Shown here in pieces: positions 38,852 through 46,520 of a stretch of 64,000 nt of DNA. Made by a program: the position numbers and the translations under genes. Source of the stretch: Phenylobacterium sp. J367 (GTDB lineage: Bacteria; Pseudomonadota; Alphaproteobacteria; Caulobacterales; Caulobacteraceae); the NCBI RefSeq assembly GCF_024699985.1, contig NZ_JAJONA010000001.1, forward strand, positions 3,416,501 to 3,480,500, in the 5' to 3' direction. Within the stretch, counting starts at the first letter, position 1. Every line of letters starts with the position of its first letter. The notes under the pieces are model-generated. The model worked only from the letters and a program-made list of their open reading frames with translations. It had not been told where the DNA came from and made no database searches.

Positions 38852-40753
38852 TTAAAGGCGCAGCCGCACCTGCCTCGACGAGAGGTTGGCCAAAGTTGAG
38901 GTGTCAAATATCGGGGTGCTGGGCGTGTAATGCCCGTTCAGCTTGAGTTTCAGGTACCGCGCGCTATTCTTCAGGTATTCGTCGCCCGTAGCGGCTGCTC
39001 TCTCAGCCGCCGGAAGTGCGGGACGAGCCGCGGCGCCCAATCGTTGCAGCGCGTTGATCGCCTGCAGTTTCACCCGGCGCGAACGGTCGTTGTCGAGAAC
39101 ACGAGCCAGGAGCGCCACCGCCTCGGCGGGATGGCCCGCCTGACCGAGCGCCTCGGCCAGTACCACCTTCACCTGCGGAGACGTCTCGGAGCGGAGCCGA
39201 GCACGAACTGCGCCGAGCGCCGGAGCCGCGCCACGCCCAAGCATCAGGAGTCCCATGGCTGCCCAGTAGCGCACCGCCTCGTTGTCGTGCCCAAGATCTC
39301 GCCGCAGCGCCATCAGATTGGCGGCGTTGCGGCCGCAGGCGAGCGCGGCCAGCGCCATCAGCCTCGGCAGCGGATAGGCGGAGTTCGCCCCGCGTCCAGC
39401 GATCTGCGCCTCAAGGGAAGAATCCTCTGGGATGAAGCCGTTGTCATTGATTTTGAGCATCTGGCTATCGAGCGCCCGCCGGAGCTCCCGCAGCTTAGCT
39501 TGCCCAGCGGGCGCTGCGGCCAGGTTATTGATCTCGGCCGGATCCGTCCGCAGATCGTACAGCTCCTCAAACGGTCGCGGCTGAAAGAACCGCTCTTGCT
39601 CCGGCATGAGCCGCCCGGCGAGGTGCTCCGCCTCAAAGGACTGATAGCCCTTCGCTAACCACGCATAGGCCTGCTGCTGTCCCGCCGGTAGGTGGGGCAT
39701 GTAATTGCGGATGTAGCGCCAGCGGCCGTCTGTGACCGTGCGGACCATGTCGTAGCGCTCATCCATCCGATTACGCATGCTGAAGGCATAGCGCTGCGGG
39801 GTCGGGGCAACCGTCCCGAAGAGGGGCGTCCCGTGCATCTGCGGCGGCTTCGGCTGGCCAGCGAGGGCGAGCACCGTCGGCGGCAGATCGATCAAGCTAA
39901 CGGGGCTCTCGACAACCGAACCCGGGCGGCCCGGCGCCAAGTGCGCCCACTTGGGCGGAAGGTAGGCGATCAGCGCACAGCGAACGCCTTCGTCGTAGCA
40001 GTAGCGCTTCGAGCGCGGCAGCACGCCCCCGTTATCTGAGTAGTAGAAGACGATGGTGTCGTCGGTGAGACCGGCCTGGTCGAGTTCCGCGAGCTTCGCG
40101 CCGAGCTCGCCGTCCATCTTCTCTATCAGGTTGTAGTAAGTGGCGAAATCGCGCCGGATTTCAAGGGTGTCCGGCAGATAGGCTGGGACCTTGATGTCCT
40201 CCGGTTTCACCCTGCCTTCGAAGGTGCGGAACACCTCCGACTCATGGGTCGTCATGTGGTTGAAGACGCTGAAGAACGGCTGCCCCGCCGACCGGTTGCG
40301 CCAGTGCGCGTCGTTACTGGATTCGTTCCAGACCCGAGAGGGATCCACGTCGCAATTGTAGTCTGTTTTCGAATTGTTGGTGCAGTAGTAGCCCGCCTCC
40401 CGCATGAACTGTGGCGTCGTCCTCCAGCCATCGGGAAGGCGTGCCTGGGCGCGCATATGGTTGGCCGGAGCACAACTCTCCGCATAGGCGCCGGTGATCA
40501 GCCCGAAGCGAGACGGAGCACACACGGGAGCGGCGCTGTAGACGTTGCGGTAGAGTATCCCGCGACGGGCGAGCCCATCCAGCGTCGGCGTGTGGGCCAG
40601 TTTGTCCCCGTAGGCGCCGATGTAGGGGTTGTTGTCCTCACTGACGAGCCAGAGAATGTTGGGCCGATCGCCCGGCGCCGCCGCGCGACCTGATCCTGAG
40701 GCTGCCGAAGCCACGCTGGCCGCCAACATGGTCCGTCTAGAAAATCTCGCCAT
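38852..40753 (-). CDS. Tat-exported sulfatase, CAPSR type, with C-terminal helical repeats
   Basis: An intact 633-residue sulfatase. Tat signal (FSRRTMLAASVASAASG). NILWLVSEDNNPYIGAYGD carries metal ligands; C78 in VCAPSRFGLITG is the residue to become formylglycine (CxPSR rule). IVFYYSDNGGVLPRSKRYCYDEGVRCALIAYLPP completes the core. From about residue 470 there are HEAT-like helical repeats (AVRYWAAMGLLMLGRGA, VVLAEALGQAGHPAEAVALLARVL), an unusual tail for a sulfatase that may bind the substrate or another protein. It follows a broken TonB-receptor gene and probably shares its promoter and operator at 41216. It depends on the enzyme encoded at 25277-26235. Confidence 0.93.
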   Translation of the reverse strand: MARFSRRTMLAASVASAASGSGRAAAPGDRPNILWLVSEDNNPYIGAYGDKLAHTPTLDGLARRGILYRNVYSAAPVCAPSRFGLITGAYAESCAPANHMRAQARLPDGWRTTPQFMREAGYYCTNNSKTDYNCDVDPSRVWNESSNDAHWRNRSAGQPFFSVFNHMTTHESEVFRTFEGRVKPEDIKVPAYLPDTLEIRRDFATYYNLIEKMDGELGAKLAELDQAGLTDDTIVFYYSDNGGVLPRSKRYCYDEGVRCALIAYLPPKWAHLAPGRPGSVVESPVSLIDLPPTVLALAGQPKPPQMHGTPLFGTVAPTPQRYAFSMRNRMDERYDMVRTVTDGRWRYIRNYMPHLPAGQQQAYAWLAKGYQSFEAEHLAGRLMPEQERFFQPRPFEELYDLRTDPAEINNLAAAPAGQAKLRELRRALDSQMLKINDNGFIPEDSSLEAQIAGRGANSAYPLPRLMALAALACGRNAANLMALRRDLGHDNEAVRYWAAMGLLMLGRGAAPALGAVRARLRSETSPQVKVVLAEALGQAGHPAEAVALLARVLDNDRSRRVKLQAINALQRLGAAARPALPAAERAAATGDEYLKNSARYLKLKLNGHYTPSTPIFDTSTLANLSSRQVRLRL

Positions 40754-40784
40754 CTGGTCTCAGTCCAACTCTCTCGTCCGCCTC

Positions 40785-41141
40785 TCAGCCTGCCGCGCCA
40801 TCATCGCGGACCGACCTGGCGAATGTTCGGCTGATGGTGTTGGCTCCGAAGGGATTTATCGGAACGCAACCGGGATAGAGGCCTGGATGGGTAAGCGTGA
40901 CATTGCAGACGATTTGGCCGCCTGGGCCAGCCACTGCGTCAAGGCCAGCGAATAGTCGTCCAAAGCGTTGTGAACTGTGGAGACCTTTGGTCGCCGCCGG
41001 AGCGCGCATAGGAGAGCTCCCACTCGAACTCTTTTGGGAGTTTGGCTGCTGCTCCGCAGCTTGGGTAGAGCCAGCGGAAACTGCCAACGTGGCCACTCCG
41101 AGCAGAAGTGAACCCCGCAGGGTGCATCTTATTGAAAGCAT
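40785..41141 (-). pseudogene. TonB-dependent receptor remnant (signal peptide joined to an internal piece)
   Basis: About 118 codons. It starts with a normal receptor signal (MLSIRCTLRGSLLLGVATLAVSAGSTQAAEQQ), then after some 35 residues of unclear origin gives LDAVAGPGGQIVCNVTLTHPGLYPGCVPINPFG. That phrase is typical of the middle of sphingomonad-type TonB receptors, several hundred residues from the N-terminus. The plug and nearly all of the barrel are missing. It therefore looks like a receptor gene reduced by large internal deletions, with its promoter, operator and signal left in front of the sulfatase gene. Confidence 0.65.
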
Positions 41142-41215
41142 GTGTCCTCCCCGATATGCGGTTGACAACTTCTGAAGCCCACGTCCTCCGCTCCGTCGCC
41201 ATGGACTCTATTTTT

Positions 41216-41227
41216 GACAACGCTGTC
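41216..41227. promoter_or_regulatory. LacI-type operator in front of the receptor remnant-sulfatase unit
   Basis: GACAACGCTGTC, the exact inverse complement of the other three sites, 75 bp upstream of the remnant's start on the minus strand. The rest of 41228-41466 holds no gene that I can support. Confidence 0.75.
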
Positions 41228-41466
41228 GGAACTCTCGCGCGCTAGCACCGTGTGGTCAAGATGCTTGTCACACCCCGCGTCCGGCACATCGCTTTTGGGT
41301 CGCTCCCAGGTAGTCCGCTATTTGTCGCAGCGGCGCTGAACTCGGCGCGGCTTCATCCCGCGAGGGTTGACAGTCCTGTCGGGCCAAGAACGCCCTCGGG
41401 CGCGCCCGTCGAGAAAAGGGTTGAGACAGTGCGGCGTCGGAGCCCGACGCCCACCGGACGGTCCAT

Positions 41467-42961
41467 CTAGGACTTGCGGCTGCGAGCCTTGCCGCTGGGC
41501 TCGGCCGTCCTGGCCCTCGCCCGTGGGGTTCGTACAACCCTGGCGCTGTCGGCTTCGGCCTCGCCGAGGGCCCCGCCGGGGTCCCACCCGCCCATGCCCT
41601 GGAGCACCAAGTCGGCGTGCTTGACCGTGTTCACGTGGCCATAGTGCTCCTCGATCATCTTGACCGATGTCCCCATCTGCTCGGCCAGGAAATACACGTC
41701 CACGCCTTCGGCGAGCCGGAAGGTCGCATAGGTATGTCGGAAGCAATAGGTGGAGCGAGGGACGCCAGAGGCGCCCTCGCGCAACTTGGCCTTGATCAGG
41801 AGGTGTTCGATCATGGCTTGATAGAGAGACTTGGCCGGCTCGCCGGTGATGGTGGTGAACACCCGATCCTCGGGCCGAAACTCGACCCCTGGCGCCTCTC
41901 GTTCTTCGGCCTCTGCCGCTTGGCGCCGATATTCACGGGTGGCCTCGCGGATGCGCTCGAAGTAGTCGCCGACGCTCTTAGGCGCGACCAGCTTGCGCGA
42001 CTTGCCCTTGCCCTGGACGAACAGGATGACCAGCTCGCGGCCCTCCCGATCCTTGCCGGTGGTGATGTCGCGCCAGCGCAGGTTCTTGGCCTCGGACGGG
42101 CGCATCCCTGTGTTGCACATGATCAGGATGAAGTTGTAGGCGACCGTTCGATACCAGGTGCTGGACGGCCGGATCGCGTCCTTCACCCATGACCGCGCCA
42201 CGGTGTGGAGGTGGCGGTATTCCTCCAGGGTGAACTCGTCCCGCCGCATGGTCTTCAGCTTGGGGCGATCCTCGAACCGCTGGCTGGCGGGGGGCGTACC
42301 GCTTCTTGATCGCGTAGTTCATCACCGCCCCGAAGATCGACATCTCGAAGCGGATGGTGGAGTCGCTGATGAAAGCCACGGTGCGGGCCTTGGCCGGCGC
42401 GGGGGCGACGGGCCGGAGCTTGGTGAAGCCGCGCTTCGCCATCGCCCTGGCGCGTGAAGCGGCGTCACGGGCGTCCAGCTCCGCCGCCTCCTCGGCCGAG
42501 ACTTCGCGCACGCCGTTGCGCAGGTTGCGGCCGGCGCCGTTCTCTCGGCGCCAAGCGGGGTAGCCCGCCCAAAGCTCGTCGCCGATCCGATGCACCTGAA
42601 CCGAGCCGACGTAATCCTCCAGCGCGCCCTCGATCACGGCCTTGAGCTTCTTCGGTCGCTCCTTGCTGATCTCGCCGCGCTTGGCGCGCGCCTCCTGGGT
42701 GGCCAGGTACTCCTTCGCCACGGCGCGGAAAGGGTGATTGAAGACCGGGATGTCGCTCTCAAGGCGGACGCGGACCTTGATCTCCTGTTCGGTGGCGAGA
42801 TGGCGGGCCACGCCGATGTCGCTGGTCTTGAGGGATACGGTCTTGTAGCGGTCAGCTTTGGGGAGCTTGACGCGGCAGTACCAGTTGCGATGGTCCACGT
42901 CGGCTCGGCGGAAGATGATGAGGCCGGGCTTGATCTCTTCCTTGTCGGTCACGAACGCCAT
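41467..42961 (-). CDS. int: Tyrosine recombinase/integrase of the island (apparent +1 frameshift near 42296)
   Basis: About 497 residues. The N-terminal arm- and core-binding part starts MAFVTDKEEIKPGLIIFRRADVDHRNWYCRVKLPK. The frame breaks in a run of six C at about 42296-42301 (NYAIKKRYA, then ASQRFEDRPKLKTMRRDEF). The catalytic domain has CNTGMRPSEAKNLRW (first Arg), STYCFRHTYATFRL (RH pair; the usual His three before Arg is Tyr, as in many relatives) and MIEEHYGHVN (nucleophile Tyr). It lies 136 bp from the right flanking repeat, the expected place for the enzyme that integrates the island. Confidence 0.9.
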
Positions 42962-43096
42962 GGGAAAACCCTCACGCTGTGCAGGTTCCGTGCAGATCGC
43001 GGCGCTAAGTCATTGATTCGCCGTGTGTGTGCAGGGCTTGTGCGTGATGAATCTATCCAAAATGGTGTGGGAAAACAATATATTAATGAATATCTA

Positions 43097-43110
43097 TCAT
43101 CCCGGCGAAA
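43097..43110 (+). repeat. Right copy of the 14-bp island-flanking repeat (candidate attR)
   Basis: TCATCCCGGCGAAA, identical to 10237-10250 and in the same orientation. It continues into GCCGGGATCC, completing a palindrome that is cut in half at the left boundary. Confidence 0.6.
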
Positions 43111-43196
43111 GCCGGGATCCATGCTGAGTCGGGGGCAGGAACCGACGCCCTGCGTTCAGCGCGCGGCCGCTTGGGTCCCGGCCTTCGCCGGGATGA
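43097..43196. repeat. REP-like double palindrome between integrase and KAS III
   Basis: Two hairpin units in inverted order: CCCGGCGAAAGCCGGG (43101-43116) and CCCGGCCTTCGCCGGG (43178-43193), separated by about 60 bases. The outer ends TCATCCCGGCGAA and TTCGCCGGGATGA are inverted copies. This resembles the REP/BIME-type repeats of Caulobacterales genomes. It appears to be the insertion target of the island. Confidence 0.7.
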
Positions 43197-43207
43197 GCGG
43201 ATGGGGG

Positions 43208-44335
43208 TCAGCGCTTCCGGACGAACACGGTCCCGGCCGAATAGCCCGCGCCGAAGGAGCAGATCAGGCCCAGGTCGCCCCGCTGGAAGTCGGCGTTGTG
43301 CTTGTGGAAGGCGATCACCGAACCGGCCGAGGAGGTGTTGGCGTACTCGTCGAGGATGATCACGTTCTCGCCCGGCGCCGGGGCGCGGCCCAGGACCCGG
43401 CGGCCGATCATCTCGTTCATATTGATGTTCGCCTGGTGCAGCCACAGGCGCTTCAGCTTCGTGGGGTCGAGGCCGAGGGCACCCGCGTGCTCGACGATCA
43501 TCTCCGAGACCATCGGCACGACCTCGCGGAACACCTTGCGGCCCTCCTGCACGAACAGCTTGTCCGGCTTGCCGACGCCGTCCGGATCCGCGCGGTTGAG
43601 GAAGCCGAAGTTGTTGCGGATGTTGTTGGAGAACTGGGTCTTCAGCCGCGTGCCGAGGATCTCCCAGCCGCCGACCGCCTGGTCCGACGCCTCGACGATC
43701 ACGGCCGTGGCCACGTCGCCGAAGATGAAGTGGCTGTCGCGGTCGCGGAAGTTCAGGTGGCCCGAGCAGATCTCCGGATTGACCACCAGCACCGCCTTGG
43801 CCGAGCGCGAGGCGATGAAGTCGGCCGCGGTCTTGATCCCGAAGGTCGCCGAGGAGCAGGCGACGTTCATGTCGAAGGCGAAGCCCTCGATGCCCAGCGC
43901 GTTCTGCACCTCGATGGCCATGGCGGGATAGGCGCGCTGCATGTTCGAGGCGGCGCAGATCACCGCGCCGATCTCCGAGGCCGGCTTGTCCCAGGACACC
44001 AGGGCGTCCATGGCCGCCTCGACGGCCATCTCGGCCAGGATCGAGATCTGGTCGTTGGGCCGCTCGGGCAGGATCGGCCGCATCAGGTCGGGATCGAGCA
44101 GACCCGTCTTGTCCATCACGAACCGGCTCTTGATGCCGGACGCCTTCTCGATGAACTCGGCGGACGAGGCCGTCAGCGGCTCCATCTCGCCGGCCTTGAT
44201 GGCCTTGGCGTTCCGCGCGTTCTCCCGCTCCACCCAGGTGTTGAAGGTCTCCACCAGCTCGGCGTTCGAGAGGCTGTTGGGCGGGGTGTAGAGGCCGGTG
44301 GCGGCGATGACGGCGTCAGGCAAGCGGGCCTCCAC
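43208..44335 (-). CDS. Beta-ketoacyl-ACP synthase III-like protein
   Basis: A 375-residue condensing enzyme of the FabH type (thiolase fold), cytoplasmic. The catalytic triad is visible: Cys in FDMNVACSSATFGIKTA, His in LWLHQANINMNEMIG and Asn in DEYANTSSAGSVIAF; SFGAGYSAGTVFVRKR closes the fold. It is longer than E. coli FabH (317) because of an insertion after SNAELVETFNTWV (ERENARNAKAIKAGEM), as in a branch common in proteobacteria. It may start fatty acid chains or take part in another acyl-condensing step; the primer cannot be told. The start is a GTG at 44335. Confidence 0.9.
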   Translation of the reverse strand: MEARLPDAVIAATGLYTPPNSLSNAELVETFNTWVERENARNAKAIKAGEMEPLTASSAEFIEKASGIKSRFVMDKTGLLDPDLMRPILPERPNDQISILAEMAVEAAMDALVSWDKPASEIGAVICAASNMQRAYPAMAIEVQNALGIEGFAFDMNVACSSATFGIKTAADFIASRSAKAVLVVNPEICSGHLNFRDRDSHFIFGDVATAVIVEASDQAVGGWEILGTRLKTQFSNNIRNNFGFLNRADPDGVGKPDKLFVQEGRKVFREVVPMVSEMIVEHAGALGLDPTKLKRLWLHQANINMNEMIGRRVLGRAPAPGENVIILDEYANTSSAGSVIAFHKHNADFQRGDLGLICSFGAGYSAGTVFVRKR

Positions 44336-44512
44336 GAAGACGAAGCGGGCTTGATAGCACGATGGAGCGGGGCGTCAGCGTCCATTGTGGCCTGAGGGAC
44401 ACACTCCGTTGGCCGCCATAGTCAAGCCGTAGAACCTCCATGGCGATGCCGGAGTTGGGACCCCACTTGCGAACTAAGGGCTGTTCGACCCTACAAGTGG
44501 AGTACCTCTCTC

Positions 44513-45055
44513 ATGAAAATTCTTCTCGCCGCGGCCTCGGCTGCCGCCATGGCCTTTGTCGTCCCTGCGATCGCCCAGGCCCAGACCGCGGCCACGACCG
44601 GCGTCTACGGCGGCGTCGGCTATGCGGCCGTTGACGCCGACGACGTGAACCTTGGCGCCCTGCAGGGCCGCCTCGGCTACCGGTTCAGCCCCTGGCTGGG
44701 CGTCGAAGGCGAGGCCGCCTTCGGTGTGAAGGACGACGACATCGACATCGGCGTCGGCACGGACGCCAAGGTGGAGCTGAAGCACCAGCTCGCCGCCTAC
44801 GCCGTGGGCTTTGCGCCGCTTTCGGAGAACACCGACCTGATCGCCCGGATCGGCTACGGCACGTCGAAGATCAAGGCGGCGGCCGCGGGCGTCTCGGCCT
44901 CTGAGGACGGCGACAGCTTCAACTTCGGCGTCGGCGCCCAGCACCACTTCGACGGCCAGAACGGCGTCCGCGTCGACTGGACCCGCCACGACTTCCGTGA
45001 CGATGGCGCCGGCCATGCCGACGTCTGGTCGATCGGCTACACCCGCAAGTTCTAA
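44513..45055 (+). CDS. Outer membrane beta-barrel protein
   Basis: A 180-residue protein with a signal peptide (cleavage near AQAQ, residue 24) and an eight-strand OmpA/OmpW-like barrel: GVYGGVGYAAVD, LQGRLGYRFSPWLGVEGEAAFG, LAAYAVGFAPLSENTDLIARIGYG, FNFGVGAQHHFDGQNGVRVDWTRHDF, ending in YTRKF with the C-terminal Phe expected for barrel insertion. A porin-family surface protein; ligand unknown. It stands alone, with a strong terminator behind it. Confidence 0.88.
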   Translation: MKILLAAASAAAMAFVVPAIAQAQTAATTGVYGGVGYAAVDADDVNLGALQGRLGYRFSPWLGVEGEAAFGVKDDDIDIGVGTDAKVELKHQLAAYAVGFAPLSENTDLIARIGYGTSKIKAAAAGVSASEDGDSFNFGVGAQHHFDGQNGVRVDWTRHDFRDDGAGHADVWSIGYTRKF

Positions 45056-45108
45056 GCGGGACGGGAGTGCGGGGCGGCTTCACGTCCCCCGCCACTTCTG
45101 ATGAGAAG

Positions 45109-45139
45109 AGGCCCTCCGTGTCGCACGGGGGCCTTTTTC
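45109..45139 (+). terminator. Intrinsic terminator after the barrel gene
   Basis: AGGCCCTCCGTG (45109-45120) pairs with CACGGGGGCCT (45124-45134), one wobble or bulge, with a TCG loop and then TTTTTC. Confidence 0.85.
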
Positions 45140-45192
45140 TTTGACCTCCCCACGCCTTCGCGCGCAGCTTCCGGGCGGGGGAGGATACGGAT

Positions 45193-45597
45193 TTGAGCGA
45201 CGCGTTCCTGATTCAGCTGGCGGCCTCCGGACTGGCTGTCGCGCTCCTCGTGGGTCTCGCCGCCTGGGCGAGCATCGGACGGCCGAACCAGCCGCTCACG
45301 GACGCCAAGGCGCGGTCCCTGTTCGACGAGGAGTTTCCCGGCCGCGCGCTCGACGGCGTCTGGGTGGCCGAGGACGGAAAGGGCGCGCTCGCCAAGTCCG
45401 GCGCCGCGGCCCTGGTGCTCTGCCGCTTCGGCGACGGCTTCGTGGCCCGCCAGATCCCCTGGGGCCAGGCCCTGGCCTCGGCGTTCCGCAAGGGCGAGCT
45501 CTGCATCGACCTGGCCGACATCGCCGCGCCGCGCGCCGTGCTGGCCCTCCGCTCCTGGCCGCCCACCGACCTCGGCGGGAAGGATCTCGCCGCATGA
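45193..45597 (+). CDS. Hypothetical protein with one N-terminal membrane helix
   Basis: A 134-residue protein from a TTG start (preceded by GGGGGAGG). Residues 7-26 form a membrane helix (IQLAASGLAVALLVGLAAWA). The rest is soluble: RSLFDEEFPGRALDGVWVAEDGKGALAKSGAAALVLCRFGDGFVARQIPW. Its stop overlaps the desaturase start (ATGA), so the two are translationally coupled and probably act together. No family recognised. Confidence 0.8.
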   Translation: MSDAFLIQLAASGLAVALLVGLAAWASIGRPNQPLTDAKARSLFDEEFPGRALDGVWVAEDGKGALAKSGAAALVLCRFGDGFVARQIPWGQALASAFRKGELCIDLADIAAPRAVLALRSWPPTDLGGKDLAA

Positions 45598-46517
45598 AGC
45601 CGGACTTCGACCCGGTGACGCTGGCGACCCCGTTCTTCATCCTCACCATCATCCTGGAGATCGTGCTGGGCCGGCTGAAGAAGGCCGACGCCCACTACGA
45701 GTGGAAGGACACTGCCACATCGCTCGGCATGGGCCTGGGCTCGACGGTGGCCGGCATCCTGACGGCCTCGGTGACCTTCGCGGCCAGCGTCTGGGCCTAT
45801 GAGCACCGTATCTTCACGATCCCGATGACCGCCGCCTGGGCCTGGCTGGCGATCTTCCTGATCGAGGACCTGACCTACTACTGGTTCCACCGCCTCGCCC
45901 ACGAGCGGCGTTTCTGGTGGGCCAGCCACGTGAACCACCACTCCAGCCAGCACTACAACCTGTCCACCGCGCTCCGGCAGACCTGGACGGGCGGCGTGGC
46001 CGGCACTTGGCTGCTCTGGCTGCCGATGGCGTTCCTGGGCTTCCACCCGGCGATGATCGCCATCCAGAAGGGGATCAGCCTTGTCTACCAGTACTGGATC
46101 CACACCGAGGCGATCAAAAGGCTGCCGGCCTGGTTCGAGGCGGTGTTCAACACGCCGTCGCACCACCGGGTGCACCACGCCCGCAACCCGCGCTACCTGG
46201 ACAAGAACTACGCCGGGATCCTGATCGTCTGGGACCGCCTGTTCGGCACCTTCCAGCCCGAGCTGGACGAGGAGCCGTGCCGCTACGGCCTGGTGAAGAA
46301 CCTCGGCACCTTCAACATCGTGCGCGTGGCCTTCCACGAATGGATCGGCATGGCCCAGGACATCTTCCGCCAACCGCGGCACGTGCTCAGGTGGATGTTC
46401 GGCCCGCCCGGGTGGAGCCCGGACGGCAGCCGTGAGACGAGCGCCATGCTGAAGGCCGACTGGGAGGCGCGGCGCCAGGCGGAGCCGGCCCCGCAAGGCC
46501 GGCGCGAAGCCGCCTGA
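45594..46517 (+). CDS. Sterol desaturase/fatty acid hydroxylase family membrane protein
   Basis: A 307-residue integral membrane di-iron oxygenase. The three histidine boxes are all present: HRLAHE, HVNHHS (HxxHH) and HHRVHH, in the family's spacing. Four or more membrane helices (TPFFILTIILEIVLG, GLGSTVAGILTASVTFAASVWA, AAWAWLAIFLIEDLTYYW, AGTWLLWLPMAFLGF). It would hydroxylate or desaturate a lipid such as a fatty acid, carotenoid or hopanoid-type substrate; which one is not clear. The start overlaps the upstream gene by four bases. Confidence 0.92.
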   Translation: MKPDFDPVTLATPFFILTIILEIVLGRLKKADAHYEWKDTATSLGMGLGSTVAGILTASVTFAASVWAYEHRIFTIPMTAAWAWLAIFLIEDLTYYWFHRLAHERRFWWASHVNHHSSQHYNLSTALRQTWTGGVAGTWLLWLPMAFLGFHPAMIAIQKGISLVYQYWIHTEAIKRLPAWFEAVFNTPSHHRVHHARNPRYLDKNYAGILIVWDRLFGTFQPELDEEPCRYGLVKNLGTFNIVRVAFHEWIGMAQDIFRQPRHVLRWMFGPPGWSPDGSRETSAMLKADWEARRQAEPAPQGRREAA

Positions 46518-46520
46518 CCG

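Larger units (their letters stand above)
10237..43110. mobile_element. Integrated mobilizable island (about 32.9 kb) with catabolic cargo
   Basis: Bounded by the 14-bp direct repeat TCATCCCGGCGAAA. The tyrosine integrase gene lies 136 bp inside the right boundary. The left part holds a MOB-Q relaxase, DUF6118 protein, oriT, TraD and small HTH regulators. Cargo includes a Baeyer-Villiger-type monooxygenase, many IS remnants and a LacI-controlled sulfatase locus. There is no coupling protein VirD4 or type IV secretion system, so it could be mobilised but not transfer alone. The genes on either side (amidohydrolase, KAS III) are ordinary backbone genes. The boundaries are inferred from the repeat and have not been tested. 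Confidence 0.65.

Noticed and set aside
10320..43045. Similar segments GCAAGGGTTGTGCG (left) and GCAGGGCTTGTGCG (right) as the attachment core
   Set aside because: They differ at two of 14 bases and have no further structure; the exact 14-bp repeat at 10237 and 43097 explains the boundaries better.
43097..43196. Double palindrome as a CRISPR or terminator
   Set aside because: No repeated spacer-repeat units and no T run; the inverted pair of CCCGGCG hairpins fits a REP element.
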